40,914 nt of DNA from an uncultured Lachnospiraceae bacterium (GCA_947626945.1 CANQUC010000021.1:1-40914); one strand, 5' to 3'. Positions 17,788 to 26,098 are shown, numbered from the stretch's first letter. Made by a program: numbers and translations. Notes: a model not told the origin generated them from the letters alone.

Positions 17788-18582
17788 GTGCCCTTTCTTG
17801 TGGATCTGGGGGTGATGACGCCCCAGGGGAAGATCGTGGCAAGCAAATACGACAAATTTCGACAGATCAACCGTTTTCTGGAATTTATCCGGGACGTGCT
17901 GCCAAAGCTGCCGGAGGATCGGGAACTGACCATTGTGGATTTTGGCTGCGGAAAATCTTACCTGACTTTTGCCATGTATTATTATCTGCGGATCCTCCAT
18001 CACAGGCAGGTAAAAATGGTGGGGCTGGATCTGAAAAAAGATGTGATCGATCACTGCAACCAGCTTGCCGAAAAATACGGATACAGCCGGCTTCAGTTTG
18101 TTTGCGGGGATATTGCGGACTATGAAGGCGCGGACCGGGTAGACATGGTGGTGACCCTCCATGCCTGCGACACGGCAACGGATTACGCGCTGGCAAAGGC
18201 AGTGGCATGGAACGCCGGAGTGATCCTGTCGGTGCCCTGCTGTCAGCATCAGTTAAACAAAGAGATGAACTGCGGGCTTCTGGAGCCCATTTTCCGGTAT
18301 GGCATCCTGCGGGAACGAACAGCCGCCCTGTTTACGGACGGCATGCGGGCGGAACTTCTGGAGAGCAGAGGTTATCAGGTACAGCTCCTGGAATTTATTG
18401 ATATGGAGCATACCCCAAAGAATATCCTGATCCGGGCGGTCTATACAGGAGACTGCCGGCAGGAAAAGCAGGCCCTCCGGAAAGAAGAGTATGAAAAATT
18501 AAGGGAATTTATCGGGGCAGCTCCGCTGCTGGAGCTGTTATTGCAGCAGACAGAGGAGAATCGTGTTGAAAAAGACCTATAA
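17788..18582 (+). CDS. SAM-dependent methyltransferase, catalytic part (Methyltransf_32-like)
   Basis: This holds the catalytic domain of the class I methyltransferase whose N-terminus is at 17387-17773. The SAM-binding motif is VDFGCGKSYL (50-59). Further family motifs are VGLDLKKDVIDHC, LHACDTATDYAL and SVPCCQHQLN, which fit the Methyltransf_32 group. Methyl acceptor unknown; the group includes suspected RNA or protein modifiers. The GTG at 17788 is simply the first possible start in this frame and has no family support; the native protein probably starts at 17387. It overlaps the next gene by 20 bases. Confidence 0.8.
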   Translation: MPFLVDLGVMTPQGKIVASKYDKFRQINRFLEFIRDVLPKLPEDRELTIVDFGCGKSYLTFAMYYYLRILHHRQVKMVGLDLKKDVIDHCNQLAEKYGYSRLQFVCGDIADYEGADRVDMVVTLHACDTATDYALAKAVAWNAGVILSVPCCQHQLNKEMNCGLLEPIFRYGILRERTAALFTDGMRAELLESRGYQVQLLEFIDMEHTPKNILIRAVYTGDCRQEKQALRKEEYEKLREFIGAAPLLELLLQQTEENRVEKDL

Positions 18583-21028
18583 ATATACGGTGATGCTGAT
18601 CCTGGTCATCCTTGCGATGGTGGCAGTGATCGTGTTTGCCTTTCTCAAAGGCACCAAACAGGAGGAGTCAGAGACGTCCAAGCTTGAGAAAGCGTCCATT
18701 CCCACCCTTACCATGGCCTGTCAGAACAAGGCCGTAAACTGTCTGCGGGGATACAGCCGGGGTATGGATCTGACCACGCTGAATATGGTGCTGACCCCTT
18801 TGGACGTTTCCGGCCAGCTTACGGTTCACATCGGCGACACCCGTAAGAAGATCACAGCCGCGGATTATACCGTGTACCGGAACAATGGAAAAGAGACTGT
18901 GGAGAGCCGCCGGACGGAAAAGATCTCCGAAAATAAGACAGGGTCCCAGGTGATTTTGGATCTGTCAAAATCCATCGGGCAAAATGAGGAATATCTGCTG
19001 GAAATCCGGCTGGAGACAGAGGACAAAGACGCTTTTTATTATTATACCAGGATCCTGCGGCAGTCGGATTTTAATGTGGAAGAAGCAGTGACTTTTGTAG
19101 AGGATTTCTGCAAAAATTCTTTTAATAAAAAAGCCAATGACAAGATTACTACCTATATTGAGCCGGATGAGACCGGCGACAATACCACCCTGCAGCATGT
19201 GAATATTCACTCCAGCTATGAGCAGATCACATGGGGCAGCTTAAAGCCGGAGCTGTGCGGGGAGCCGGTGGCAGATATTCTGGAGCTGGATCCCACGGAG
19301 GCAATTCTGACTCTGGATTATCAGGTGGCTGTAAGGGAGGATGAGGAGACTCATTCCTATTATCTTGTGCATGAATATTACCGGGTGAGAAGATCGTCGT
19401 TTCGGCTGCATCTTCTGGAGTTTGACCGGGAGATGACCCAGACCTTTACAGGCACCCGTCATGGATTTGAAGGCCAGTCGGTGGTGCTTGGCATTCTGGG
19501 GTCGGAGCCGGAATATGTATACGCAAAAGACGGAGAGATCCTATGCTGGGAGCAGGCCGGCGAGCTGTGGCAGTATCATGCGGACGGCAGCAGGCTGTAC
19601 AAGATCTTCAGCCTGCAGGATGTGGATCATGAGGACAAGCGGGCTTATATGCAGGATTATGATATCCACATCCTCAATATGGATGAAAAGGGCAATGTGG
19701 ATTTCGCGGTCTGCGGATATTTTAACAGAGGCCCGTACGAGGGAAGCGTGGGCCTGGAGCTTTGCCATTACGCCCAGCAGTCCAACAGCTATGAAGTTCG
19801 GTATATGCTGGAGGACGTGAAAGGAGAAGATCTTTTCAGGCAGGAAACAGAGCAGCTTTTGTATCTGTCCGGCAACCGTTTCTGGTTTTATCATCAGGGC
19901 GCCGTAAAGCAGGCGGATCTGACTGACGGATCGGTAAGAACCGTTGTGGAAGGATTAAAGACCGACGGCTTTGTGGCGGCGGCAGACGGAAGCAGCTTTG
20001 CCTGGGTGGAGGATCCGGACGGCTCGGAAGTGATTTACCGGATGGAGCTTCCATCAGAAGAGAAAAAAGAAATTTCCGGGGAGAAAGAGGAGTACATTCG
20101 CCCCATTGGCTATGTGCAGACGGATTTTGCCTATGGAAAGGCAAAAAAAGCGTCTGTGACGGCCTCTCCCTCCGGCCAGCTGTATTTTCCCATGTATTCT
20201 GTTGTGATCTGCGACCGGGAGGGAACGGTGATCAAGGACTACACAGACGAAAATCTGGTGGTGATGAGCGGCGAGACCACGGAGGAAATGATCACGCTGC
20301 AGCGGGCCGTGCCTGTGGCAGGCGGCGCCGGTTATGCAGCCGCCCAGTCTCATCAGATCGTCAGCAGCCAGGAAAAGGTAGCGGGTTCTGTCAAAACAGA
20401 GACCAGGCAAAGTGATAAAAAGCAGACAGAAATGCTGCTGCAGTCGGAAAAAAGCTATGGAACAGGCTCCGTGCGCCGGTATACTGCCGAGGAAAAGGGA
20501 TATTATAAGGTGGAAGAGCCCAAAAAGAGCAGTGAATCCCGGCAGGATTATGTTGTATATGAAAAAGGCAGGATGACCGGCCGCTTCCGGAAATCCATGG
20601 ACGCCTTTGTGTATGCCTGGGAACATGGAGGAACAGTGAAGGATCCTGCCATGAACACGCTGTACCATCCCTTTGCGGCTGATGAAAGTTTTCAGGCGGA
20701 AGATTCCCTTTCCTTTGACCCGGCCATTTTGCAGGAAGGACTTGCAGAGGGAGGAGAAGGCATTTTAAGCGCATGGCGGAGCAAATCCGCGGACAGCCAG
20801 GTGGCAGACGCCACCGGAATTCCGCTGGAGCTTGCCTGGGGCCTTGCCGGAAGAGGCTGTCAGGTGCTGATCCGGACAGGAACCGCGGAATACGGGCTGA
20901 TCGTGGGATATGACGAGGAAAACATCCTGCTGCGCAATCCGGTAAACGGGCAGACCGTCCCTCTGGCAAAAGACCAGGCGGAGAATCTTTATCAGCAGAT
21001 GGGCAGGCTGTGTATTTTCAGTCAATGA
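18563..21028 (+). CDS. Large membrane-anchored extracytoplasmic protein of unknown function (821 aa)
   Basis: One N-terminal membrane helix (about residues 9-28, TVMLILVILAMVAVIVFAF) anchors a roughly 790-residue outer domain. Repeated aromatic/acidic beta-strand stretches at about 290-560 suggest a beta-propeller-like middle. The last about 100 residues (GLAGRGCQVLIRTGTAEYGL, then IVGYDEENILLRNPVNG) resemble the end of C39-type papain-like folds, but no clear catalytic Cys/His set is visible. It starts at GTG 18563, or TTG 18566, after GAGGAG and overlaps the methyltransferase end by 20 bases. Probably co-transcribed with the M29 peptidase 27 bases downstream. No function is assigned. Confidence 0.7.
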   Translation: MLKKTYKYTVMLILVILAMVAVIVFAFLKGTKQEESETSKLEKASIPTLTMACQNKAVNCLRGYSRGMDLTTLNMVLTPLDVSGQLTVHIGDTRKKITAADYTVYRNNGKETVESRRTEKISENKTGSQVILDLSKSIGQNEEYLLEIRLETEDKDAFYYYTRILRQSDFNVEEAVTFVEDFCKNSFNKKANDKITTYIEPDETGDNTTLQHVNIHSSYEQITWGSLKPELCGEPVADILELDPTEAILTLDYQVAVREDEETHSYYLVHEYYRVRRSSFRLHLLEFDREMTQTFTGTRHGFEGQSVVLGILGSEPEYVYAKDGEILCWEQAGELWQYHADGSRLYKIFSLQDVDHEDKRAYMQDYDIHILNMDEKGNVDFAVCGYFNRGPYEGSVGLELCHYAQQSNSYEVRYMLEDVKGEDLFRQETEQLLYLSGNRFWFYHQGAVKQADLTDGSVRTVVEGLKTDGFVAAADGSSFAWVEDPDGSEVIYRMELPSEEKKEISGEKEEYIRPIGYVQTDFAYGKAKKASVTASPSGQLYFPMYSVVICDREGTVIKDYTDENLVVMSGETTEEMITLQRAVPVAGGAGYAAAQSHQIVSSQEKVAGSVKTETRQSDKKQTEMLLQSEKSYGTGSVRRYTAEEKGYYKVEEPKKSSESRQDYVVYEKGRMTGRFRKSMDAFVYAWEHGGTVKDPAMNTLYHPFAADESFQAEDSLSFDPAILQEGLAEGGEGILSAWRSKSADSQVADATGIPLELAWGLAGRGCQVLIRTGTAEYGLIVGYDEENILLRNPVNGQTVPLAKDQAENLYQQMGRLCIFSQ

Positions 21029-21055
21029 TCATATGATAAAAGAAAGGAGAATTCT

Positions 21056-22171
21056 ATGGATCCGAGAATTGAAAAGCTGGCGCACAATCTGGTCAGCTAT
21101 TCCTGCCGAGTACAGGAAAATGAAAAGGTATATATTCATTATATTGGGGAGGACACGGAAGATCTTGCCAGAGCGCTGATCCGGGAGGTTTACAGGGCAA
21201 AAGGCATTCCCTTTGCGCATTTTACAAGCAACCGGGTGCTTCGGGAGACGCTTCTCCACTGCAGTGAGGAGCAGCTGAAGCTGATGGCGGAAACAGACGG
21301 TGGCGAAATGGAGCAGATGGACTGCTATATCGGCGTGCGGGGCGCGGATAACGCGGCGGAGCTTTCTGACGTGCCCGCGGAAAATATGAAGCTTTATAAC
21401 CAGCTGTATGCCACGCCAGTACACCATGAGATCCGTGTGCCAAAGACCAGATGGGTGGTGCTGCGGTATCCAAACGCGGCCATGGCGCAGCTGGCCAACA
21501 CCAGCCTGGAGGCTTTTCAGAAGTTTTACTTTGACGTATGCAATCTGGATTACTCCAAAATGGCAAAAGCCATGGAGGCGCTGGAAGCATACATGAACCG
21601 CACGGACAAGGTCCGGATCACCGGGCCGGGCACGGATCTGACCTTTTCCATCAAAGACATTCCGGCAGTGCCCTGCGCGGGCCATATGAACATTCCGGAC
21701 GGAGAAGTGTACACGGCTCCTGTGCGGGAGTCCGTAAACGGCGTAATTACTTACAATACGCCCTCTCTCAATGATGGGGTCCTTTATGAAAATGTGCGCC
21801 TGGAATTTGAAAACGGCAGGATCGTCAGGGCAAAGGCAAACCACACGGAACGGATCAATCAGGTGTTTGACACCGATGAGGGCGCCAGATATGTGGGAGA
21901 GTTTGCCATTGGCGTGAACCCCTATGTGCTTCATCCCATGAAAGACATTCTGTTTGATGAGAAGATTGCCGGAAGCATCCATTTTACTCCGGGCAACTGC
22001 TATGACGATGCTTTCAACGGCAACAGAAGCGCCATTCACTGGGATCTGGTGCTGATCCAGCGGCCGGAATACGGCGGCGGGGAGATCTATTTTGACGATG
22101 TGCTCATCAGAAAGGACGGGTTGTTTGTAGTGCCGGAGCTTGCCTGTCTCAACCCGGAAAATCTGAAGTAG
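21056..22171 (+). CDS. Aminopeptidase, M29 family (AmpS/PepS-like)
   Basis: A 371-aa cytosolic metal-dependent aminopeptidase. Family landmarks include NIPDGEVYTAPV and VGEFAIGVNP (metal-binding Glu), IAGSIHFTPGNCY, and the late SAIHWDLVL, which supplies His and Asp ligands. The length is slightly shorter than many M29 enzymes (about 400-410 aa) but nothing obvious is missing. AAAGGAGAATTCT precedes the ATG. A bidirectional terminator follows at 22215. It would release N-terminal residues from peptides; specificity is not visible. Confidence 0.9.
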   Translation: MDPRIEKLAHNLVSYSCRVQENEKVYIHYIGEDTEDLARALIREVYRAKGIPFAHFTSNRVLRETLLHCSEEQLKLMAETDGGEMEQMDCYIGVRGADNAAELSDVPAENMKLYNQLYATPVHHEIRVPKTRWVVLRYPNAAMAQLANTSLEAFQKFYFDVCNLDYSKMAKAMEALEAYMNRTDKVRITGPGTDLTFSIKDIPAVPCAGHMNIPDGEVYTAPVRESVNGVITYNTPSLNDGVLYENVRLEFENGRIVRAKANHTERINQVFDTDEGARYVGEFAIGVNPYVLHPMKDILFDEKIAGSIHFTPGNCYDDAFNGNRSAIHWDLVLIQRPEYGGGEIYFDDVLIRKDGLFVVPELACLNPENLK

Positions 22172-22214
22172 GCGAACTGACAAAAAAACGCCCCGGAAAG
22201 ATCATGACCTGAAA

Positions 22215-22270
22215 AAAAGAGGCTGTCTCAAAAACCGTGGAAAACACTGGTTTTGAGATGGCCTCTTTTA
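22215..22270. terminator. Bidirectional terminator between M29 peptidase and queT
   Basis: AAAAGAGGC, two unpaired bases and TCTCAAAA oppose TTTTGAGA, two unpaired bases and GCCTCTTTT. A-rich and T-rich flanks allow use by both converging genes. Confidence 0.8.
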
Positions 22271-22282
22271 TATTTCAGAAGG

Positions 22283-22846
22283 TTAAAAGGTCTGACCGAA
22301 AATCTGCCGCCGGTATTTTTCAAGCAGGCACAAAAGCAGCATCCCCAGAACGCCGCAGGAGAGCACTTCCCCAAGGCATACGGTGGCGGCGTTGAAGAAA
22401 AAGGCAGATGCCGGACTTCCATAACCGTACTGCAGCACAAAGGGCACAATGACGGTGTTGGCCGCGATAGGCGGAAAGGCCAGAAGCATTTTGCGGGGAC
22501 TGAAGTTCGTCTGACCAAAAGATCCTTTTTTTGCTTTGCCGGAGACCGCGGACTGAACGAATCCGCGCAGAAAGTAAGTGCCAAGAGCCCCAAGCAGCGT
22601 AGCGATACTGCCAAAGATCACGTCAAGGATCACGCCGCCTGCCAGAAGATTGCTGATGACGCAGCCCACAAACAGGCCGGGGACAGCGGCAAACGTAAAA
22701 TAGGGTAAAATGGTAAGGGCTTCGGAAAAGCGGATCTGGATGGCTTGGTTTGCAAGCCCCAGGGCGTTCGCAACCATGGTCAGCACCACATAGAGAGCGG
22801 CAATCATAGCCGCCTGAGTGAGAAATAAGACGTTTTTGCTTTTCAT
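22283..22846 (-). CDS. queT: QueT family queuosine-precursor transporter
   Basis: A 187-aa integral membrane protein with about five or six helices, of the S-component (ECF) type. The N-terminus MKSKNVLFLTQAAMIAALYV, IQIRFSEALTILPYFT and GCVISNLLAGG match the QueT family, which brings in preQ1 or related queuine precursors for tRNA modification with a shared ECF energising module (not in this window). GGAGAACTGCAT precedes the ATG. A preQ1-I-like riboswitch in the leader supports the assignment strongly. Confidence 0.9.
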   Translation of the reverse strand: MKSKNVLFLTQAAMIAALYVVLTMVANALGLANQAIQIRFSEALTILPYFTFAAVPGLFVGCVISNLLAGGVILDVIFGSIATLLGALGTYFLRGFVQSAVSGKAKKGSFGQTNFSPRKMLLAFPPIAANTVIVPFVLQYGYGSPASAFFFNAATVCLGEVLSCGVLGMLLLCLLEKYRRQIFGQTF

Positions 22847-22857
22847 ATGCAGTTCTC

Positions 22858-22898
22858 CTTTAGTTTTGTTTTAGGTGAGGAAGGTCTCGAACTCACCG
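22858..22898 (-). promoter_or_regulatory. PreQ1-I-like riboswitch ahead of queT
   Basis: In the RNA: stem GGUGAG/CUCACC, a 12-base loop starting UUC, then the A-rich tail UAAAACAAAACUAA ending at the AAAGGAG ribosome site. This has the layout of the Bacillus subtilis preQ1-I aptamer (5-bp stem, 12-base UUC loop, A-rich tail with ACUAA). Pseudoknot pairing here looks weaker (loop GAG against tail CU). Ligand binding would hide the Shine-Dalgarno. The call is by eye. Confidence 0.7.
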
Positions 22899-23136
22899 TG
22901 ATATCTGCCGGAAACCTGGGAAACCCGTAGGATCGGCAAAGGCAAGCATAGCATAGCGCAGTGGTAAAAGCAAGCATCGTATGCCGGTGATCGGTTCCGG
23001 ATGTAAAAGAAAAAATGTAAAAACAACTTTTTTTTTCAAGTTGTATGTGATACAATAAAGCGATGGTAAAAGGGAGGGGTTTCGGATCTTCCCTTTCCCT
23101 GCCTGTACACGAAACAGAAAAAGAGGAGGAAGCAGT

Positions 23137-23616
23137 ATGAAATATTGCAGCAAATGTGGAACACAGTGCGAGGATGAACAGAAGTTTTGTCCTTCCTGCG
23201 GAGCGCCCCTGGACGGCGGCAATGTGGGAAACCAAACTGTCAATAACATCAACGTAAATGTGAACGGCAAGCCGGCCGTAGGGATTCTGCCCAGGAATAT
23301 CGCAGTGTGTATTATCCTGTCGATTATTACCTGCGGTATATACGGGTTATACTGGATCGCGTCGGTGAATGATCAGGTCAATGCGCTGACAGAAGAGAAA
23401 AATGCCACTACCGGCGGGATGGTAATCTTATTTTCCATTATTACCTGTGGAATTTATGAGCTCTACTGGATGTATAAGATGGGTGAACGAACCGACAAGC
23501 TCAAAGGCGTCACCGGCAGTTCTTCCATTCTGTACCTGATTCTGTCTCTGATCGGCTTCAGCATCGTTCCGCTGTGTCTCATTCAGGATACGATAAATAA
23601 AGCGGTAACAAATTAA
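23137..23616 (+). CDS. Zinc-ribbon plus DUF4234 membrane protein
   Basis: A 159-aa protein. The N-terminal zinc ribbon has paired cysteines (C4/C7 and C18/C21, in YCSKCG and FCPSCG). A flexible Asn/Val-rich linker follows (VNNINVNVNG), then four hydrophobic segments with the repeated motif IITCGIYxLYW (about 65 and 107) that defines DUF4234-type proteins. The function of the family is unknown; the ribbon suggests protein-protein contact. GAGGAGG precedes the ATG. A perfect TATA-type -10 (TACAAT) lies about 85 bases upstream. It is 7 bases before the next gene, so the two form an operon. Confidence 0.82.
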   Translation: MKYCSKCGTQCEDEQKFCPSCGAPLDGGNVGNQTVNNINVNVNGKPAVGILPRNIAVCIILSIITCGIYGLYWIASVNDQVNALTEEKNATTGGMVILFSIITCGIYELYWMYKMGERTDKLKGVTGSSSILYLILSLIGFSIVPLCLIQDTINKAVTN

Positions 23617-23623
23617 AAGCAGT

Positions 23624-23995
23624 ATGAATAACGTAAAAAAGGGGATATTGATCGTTGCGGGAGCGGGACTGTGTTATTTCCTCTGGCTGAAGATCACCCA
23701 TATCCCCATTCCATGTCTGTTCCGAAAGATAACGGGCTTTCGCTGCCCCGGCTGCGGAATTACCACAATGATCATGCGGACGGCAAGACTGGATTTTGCC
23801 GGCGCCTTTTCGGCCAATCCGTTCTTGTTTGTTACGGCGCCGCTTCTTTTGGCGGAGCTGATCTACTATACAGTCCTTCGGGCAAGAGAAAAAAGCCTGC
23901 CCCGTTGGAATCGTTGTTTTGTGGATCTTTACGCGGTGGCGCTGTGCGTGTTTGGCGTTGTGAGAAATGCAGGGGCGATACATGGGATTTTGTAA
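23624..23995 (+). CDS. DUF2752 family membrane protein
   Basis: A 123-aa membrane protein with three hydrophobic segments (about 7-25, 60-85 and 103-120). It has the DUF2752 hallmark GFRCPGCGITTMIMR near residues 38-52, a membrane-adjacent CPGCG that may bind metal or take part in redox chemistry. Function is not known. It starts 7 bases after the zinc-ribbon gene, which often accompanies such small membrane proteins in Clostridia. A strong terminator follows at 24011. Confidence 0.82.
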   Translation: MNNVKKGILIVAGAGLCYFLWLKITHIPIPCLFRKITGFRCPGCGITTMIMRTARLDFAGAFSANPFLFVTAPLLLAELIYYTVLRAREKSLPRWNRCFVDLYAVALCVFGVVRNAGAIHGIL

Positions 23996-24010
23996 CGGTT
24001 GAAACAGAAG

Positions 24011-24068
24011 AAAAAAGGGTGCCTTAGGATCAGGAATGTTTGATTCCAGACCTGGGGCACCCTTTTTT
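24011..24068. terminator. Bidirectional terminator after the DUF2752 gene
   Basis: A6-GGGTGCC opposes GGCACCC-T6, with inner paired elements (AGG/CCT and GGAA/TTCC). It separates the DUF2752 operon from the opposing AT-rich gene. Confidence 0.85.
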
Positions 24069-24174
24069 ATTGATATAAGGTAAAAAGTTATCCAAAAATC
24101 GTAATGTCTCCCGTGCTCATGATAATCCCCCTTCGCTGTTTGTATTGTTATTATATATGTTATTTGTCGGCCCG

Positions 24175-25083
24175 TCAACCGTGAATTTCATCTGCGACAG
24201 TTCCTTTTGTTACAAAGGTGTTGGTTGCATTGATTTTATTATTTCTTTCAATTTTATCCCGGTTATACCACACTTTGTACAACTCGATCACATTAGTGTA
24301 ATACTTGGATGATTTCATGTTATTGAGAATTGCAATATTGTAATACAGTGCATGGACAATTGATAAATAAGTTTGATGCAGAGATTGATAAACAACAGAT
24401 TCATCAGCTGTTTTATGGGAAAAGTGCATGGAGAAGAACTCCAGATTATTTAAGGTTTCTGTGACAATATTGCCCATAAATTTTTTCATAACAGCATTGC
24501 CGTCAAATTCGATTTCAACTACTTTTTTTTCATTGTTAATACTGACTTTGGAAATTTTATCTATATTTAAGTCAAGGTTATAAATTTTATCGGCTTCAAT
24601 CACTGTCTGGATAAATTTCTTTGAATTTCGAATGGTTTCAATTTGATTTTTATCATTTTCTGTTAGCAGCCTATTTAATTCAATATCATCAAAAGCGTGA
24701 ATTTGTTCGGGATCAATTTTGTCGATGATCTGCATCAGGCCGGATTTTTCAAAAACAAACTTAATAACAGCATATTTTTTTAAAATTTTATTTTTGTAGT
24801 ATTCTGCAAGATCGATTGCTCGTTGAATGCGATCCACATTTATTTTTATCCGCTCAGCTTTCGCAGTGAGTGTGTATTGCCATATTCCAATAAAACCGCC
24901 TAGTATAAGGACAATACTTGTGGCGATTTGCGTAATATAATAGACATTGCCAAGGATAGGTGGACTTGTGAGTGCGTCTCTGACGTTAGAAGCTTTGTTA
25001 ATGAAAAACAATGCACAAATTGCAACTAATAAAAACAGAAGAACAGCTAAAATAACTATATGGCGCCATGAGATTTTTTTCAT
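24175..25083 (-). CDS. AT-rich orphan membrane protein of unknown function (302 aa)
   Basis: Not recognised. Two hydrophobic helices near the N-terminus (about 9-28 and 49-68) are followed by a roughly 230-residue, Lys/Ile/Asn-rich cytosolic part of helical character (IDRIQRAIDLAEYYKNKIL-like segments). Two sampled 60-base lines are about 27% and 33% G+C, against about 53% in a sampled pfp line, and codon choice is AT-ending, so it was probably acquired. The start is backed by GGAGGTAC and a good promoter. The two-helix-plus-cytosolic shape recalls proteins found as single cargo genes in defence or phage-related spots, but no domain of that kind is visible. Confidence 0.65.
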   Translation of the reverse strand: MKKISWRHIVILAVLLFLLVAICALFFINKASNVRDALTSPPILGNVYYITQIATSIVLILGGFIGIWQYTLTAKAERIKINVDRIQRAIDLAEYYKNKILKKYAVIKFVFEKSGLMQIIDKIDPEQIHAFDDIELNRLLTENDKNQIETIRNSKKFIQTVIEADKIYNLDLNIDKISKVSINNEKKVVEIEFDGNAVMKKFMGNIVTETLNNLEFFSMHFSHKTADESVVYQSLHQTYLSIVHALYYNIAILNNMKSSKYYTNVIELYKVWYNRDKIERNNKINATNTFVTKGTVADEIHG

Positions 25084-25122
25084 ATTATGTCAAAGTACCT
25101 CCAAAAATGTTTCTTTAATTTT

Positions 25123-25151
25123 ATTTTACAACAAAAAATTGCAAAAATCAA
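25123..25151 (-). promoter_or_regulatory. Promoter for the AT-rich gene
   Basis: Minus strand: TTGATT (25146-25151), 17-base spacer, TAAAAT (25123-25128), 39 bases before the ATG. Confidence 0.55.
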
Positions 25152-25231
25152 CACGATTAGCAGGAGAAAATAAGATTAAAATATCTGGAAGCAGTATGCG
25201 GTGAAAAAAGAAAAGCGTACTGTAGATATGA

Positions 25232-25675
25232 TTATTGAGCAGAAGTAGCGGCGGAACGATCCTGAATGAAATTGACGGTATCCAGCGCGAAAGCAGCCAC
25301 CTCTTTCAGATCGATCTCGCTGGGTCTGCCGCTGTGAATAGGCCCCAGAGAGCCTTTGCAGTGAAATTCTCTGGAACAGAGATGAATTTTGTGATCCTCG
25401 GCAAGCTTTTTTATCTGCTTGTAGGTTGAGGTCATCAGCGCTGCCGTGCTGAAGCTGACAATGGTTCCGATATGCGCGGTGTTTTTCTCAAAAAAGGTTT
25501 TGACATCATGATCCACTTTGCCGGCATAAACCGAGCTTCCAAGAAAAAGGATGTCCACGTCCTCTGTCAGGGGAACCACGGTTCTCCTGGCTTCAACGCC
25601 CAGCACGTCCTGAATGGCAACGGCCAGCTTCTGAGTGTTTCCTGTTTTGGAATAATAGCGAATCGCAATTTTCAT
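25232..25675 (-). CDS. Flavodoxin-like FMN protein
   Basis: A 147-aa flavodoxin-fold protein. The FMN phosphate loop is YYSKTGNTQKLA (near residues 7-18), preceded by a hydrophobic strand. The second strand region DILFLGSSVYAGKVDHDVK carries the usual flavin-contacting turn. It likely carries electrons or acts as a quinone/flavin-dependent reductase. The ATG at 25675 has GGGGATT upstream and begins the first strand directly; an in-frame extension of 31 codons is rejected. Its long leader includes a possible coupled 45-codon frame and a dyad over the promoter. Confidence 0.82.
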   Translation of the reverse strand: MKIAIRYYSKTGNTQKLAVAIQDVLGVEARRTVVPLTEDVDILFLGSSVYAGKVDHDVKTFFEKNTAHIGTIVSFSTAALMTSTYKQIKKLAEDHKIHLCSREFHCKGSLGPIHSGRPSEIDLKEVAAFALDTVNFIQDRSAATSAQ

Positions 25676-25809
25676 AGTAATCCCCATTCCGGAGCGTTTA
25701 CGCGGCGTGGCAACGCGAACCTCCAGTTTGCGTCTGCCATCAGAGCTATTTGTGACGCCCCGGCACAAACAGCCGTGTGAAAAATCAGCACATCAGTGTG
25801 GTTTTTCAC
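25672..25809 (-). CDS. Possible 45-codon leader peptide overlapping the flavodoxin start
   Basis: A frame from GTG 25809 (GGGAG seven bases upstream) to TGA 25672-25674 overlaps the flavodoxin ATG as ATGA. The peptide has no recognised domain. The ATGA overlap would allow coupling, but the frame may be chance in a leader that also contains a hairpin. Confidence 0.25.
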   Translation of the reverse strand: MKNHTDVLIFHTAVCAGASQIALMADANWRFALPRRVNAPEWGLL

Positions 25810-25859
25810 ACACACTCTCCCTCTTCATGTCCGCGGTTTACATAAGTTACACGCGCGGG

Positions 25860-25898
25860 CACATAGCTATTGTAAGGAACTATGTGGAAAAAGTCAAG
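25860..25898 (-). promoter_or_regulatory. Flavodoxin promoter with an operator-like dyad
   Basis: Minus strand TTGACT, 17-base spacer and TACAAT. The dyad CACATAG (25860-25866) / CTATGTG (25880-25886) brackets the -10, so a bound protein would block polymerase. The regulator is not in the window. Confidence 0.55.
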
Positions 25899-26000
25899 AA
25901 AAAACTTGTAAATTGTCAATCCTTCAGGATTTCAGCAAAAAAATGAAAAAAACGTAGAATATCGTAAGAAACAGGACATAGAATCCTCACGGATAAAGAC

Positions 26001-26029
26001 TTGTTTGGAGTTGGGAATCATGCTATAAT
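26001..26029 (+). promoter_or_regulatory. Promoter for pfp
   Basis: TTGTTT (26001-26006), 17-base spacer, perfect TATAAT (26024-26029), 70 bases before the ATG at 26099. Confidence 0.6.
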
Positions 26030-26098
26030 ATCCAGGATAGCATTGTGGACGGCAGATGTTCACAAATGAAGAATACGAAAATCGGAGGTTTTAAGAAC

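Larger units (their letters stand above)
25676..26098. other. Divergent control region between flavodoxin and pfp
   Basis: A 423-base gap without an established gene. From left to right it holds a possible coupled leader frame, an inverted repeat with arms GTGTGAAAAA (25775-25784) and TTTTTCACAC (25802-25811), the flavodoxin promoter with an overlapping dyad (25860-25898), an AT-rich stretch with no clear feature (25899-26000), and the pfp promoter. Confidence 0.6.

Noticed and set aside
21029-22183. A 384-codon minus-strand frame
   Set aside because: It is antisense to the M29 aminopeptidase, whose metal-ligand motifs are intact.
25775-25811. Rho-independent terminator between flavodoxin and pfp
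   Set aside because: The inverted repeat is strong but neither strand has a T run after the stem and it lies upstream of both genes.
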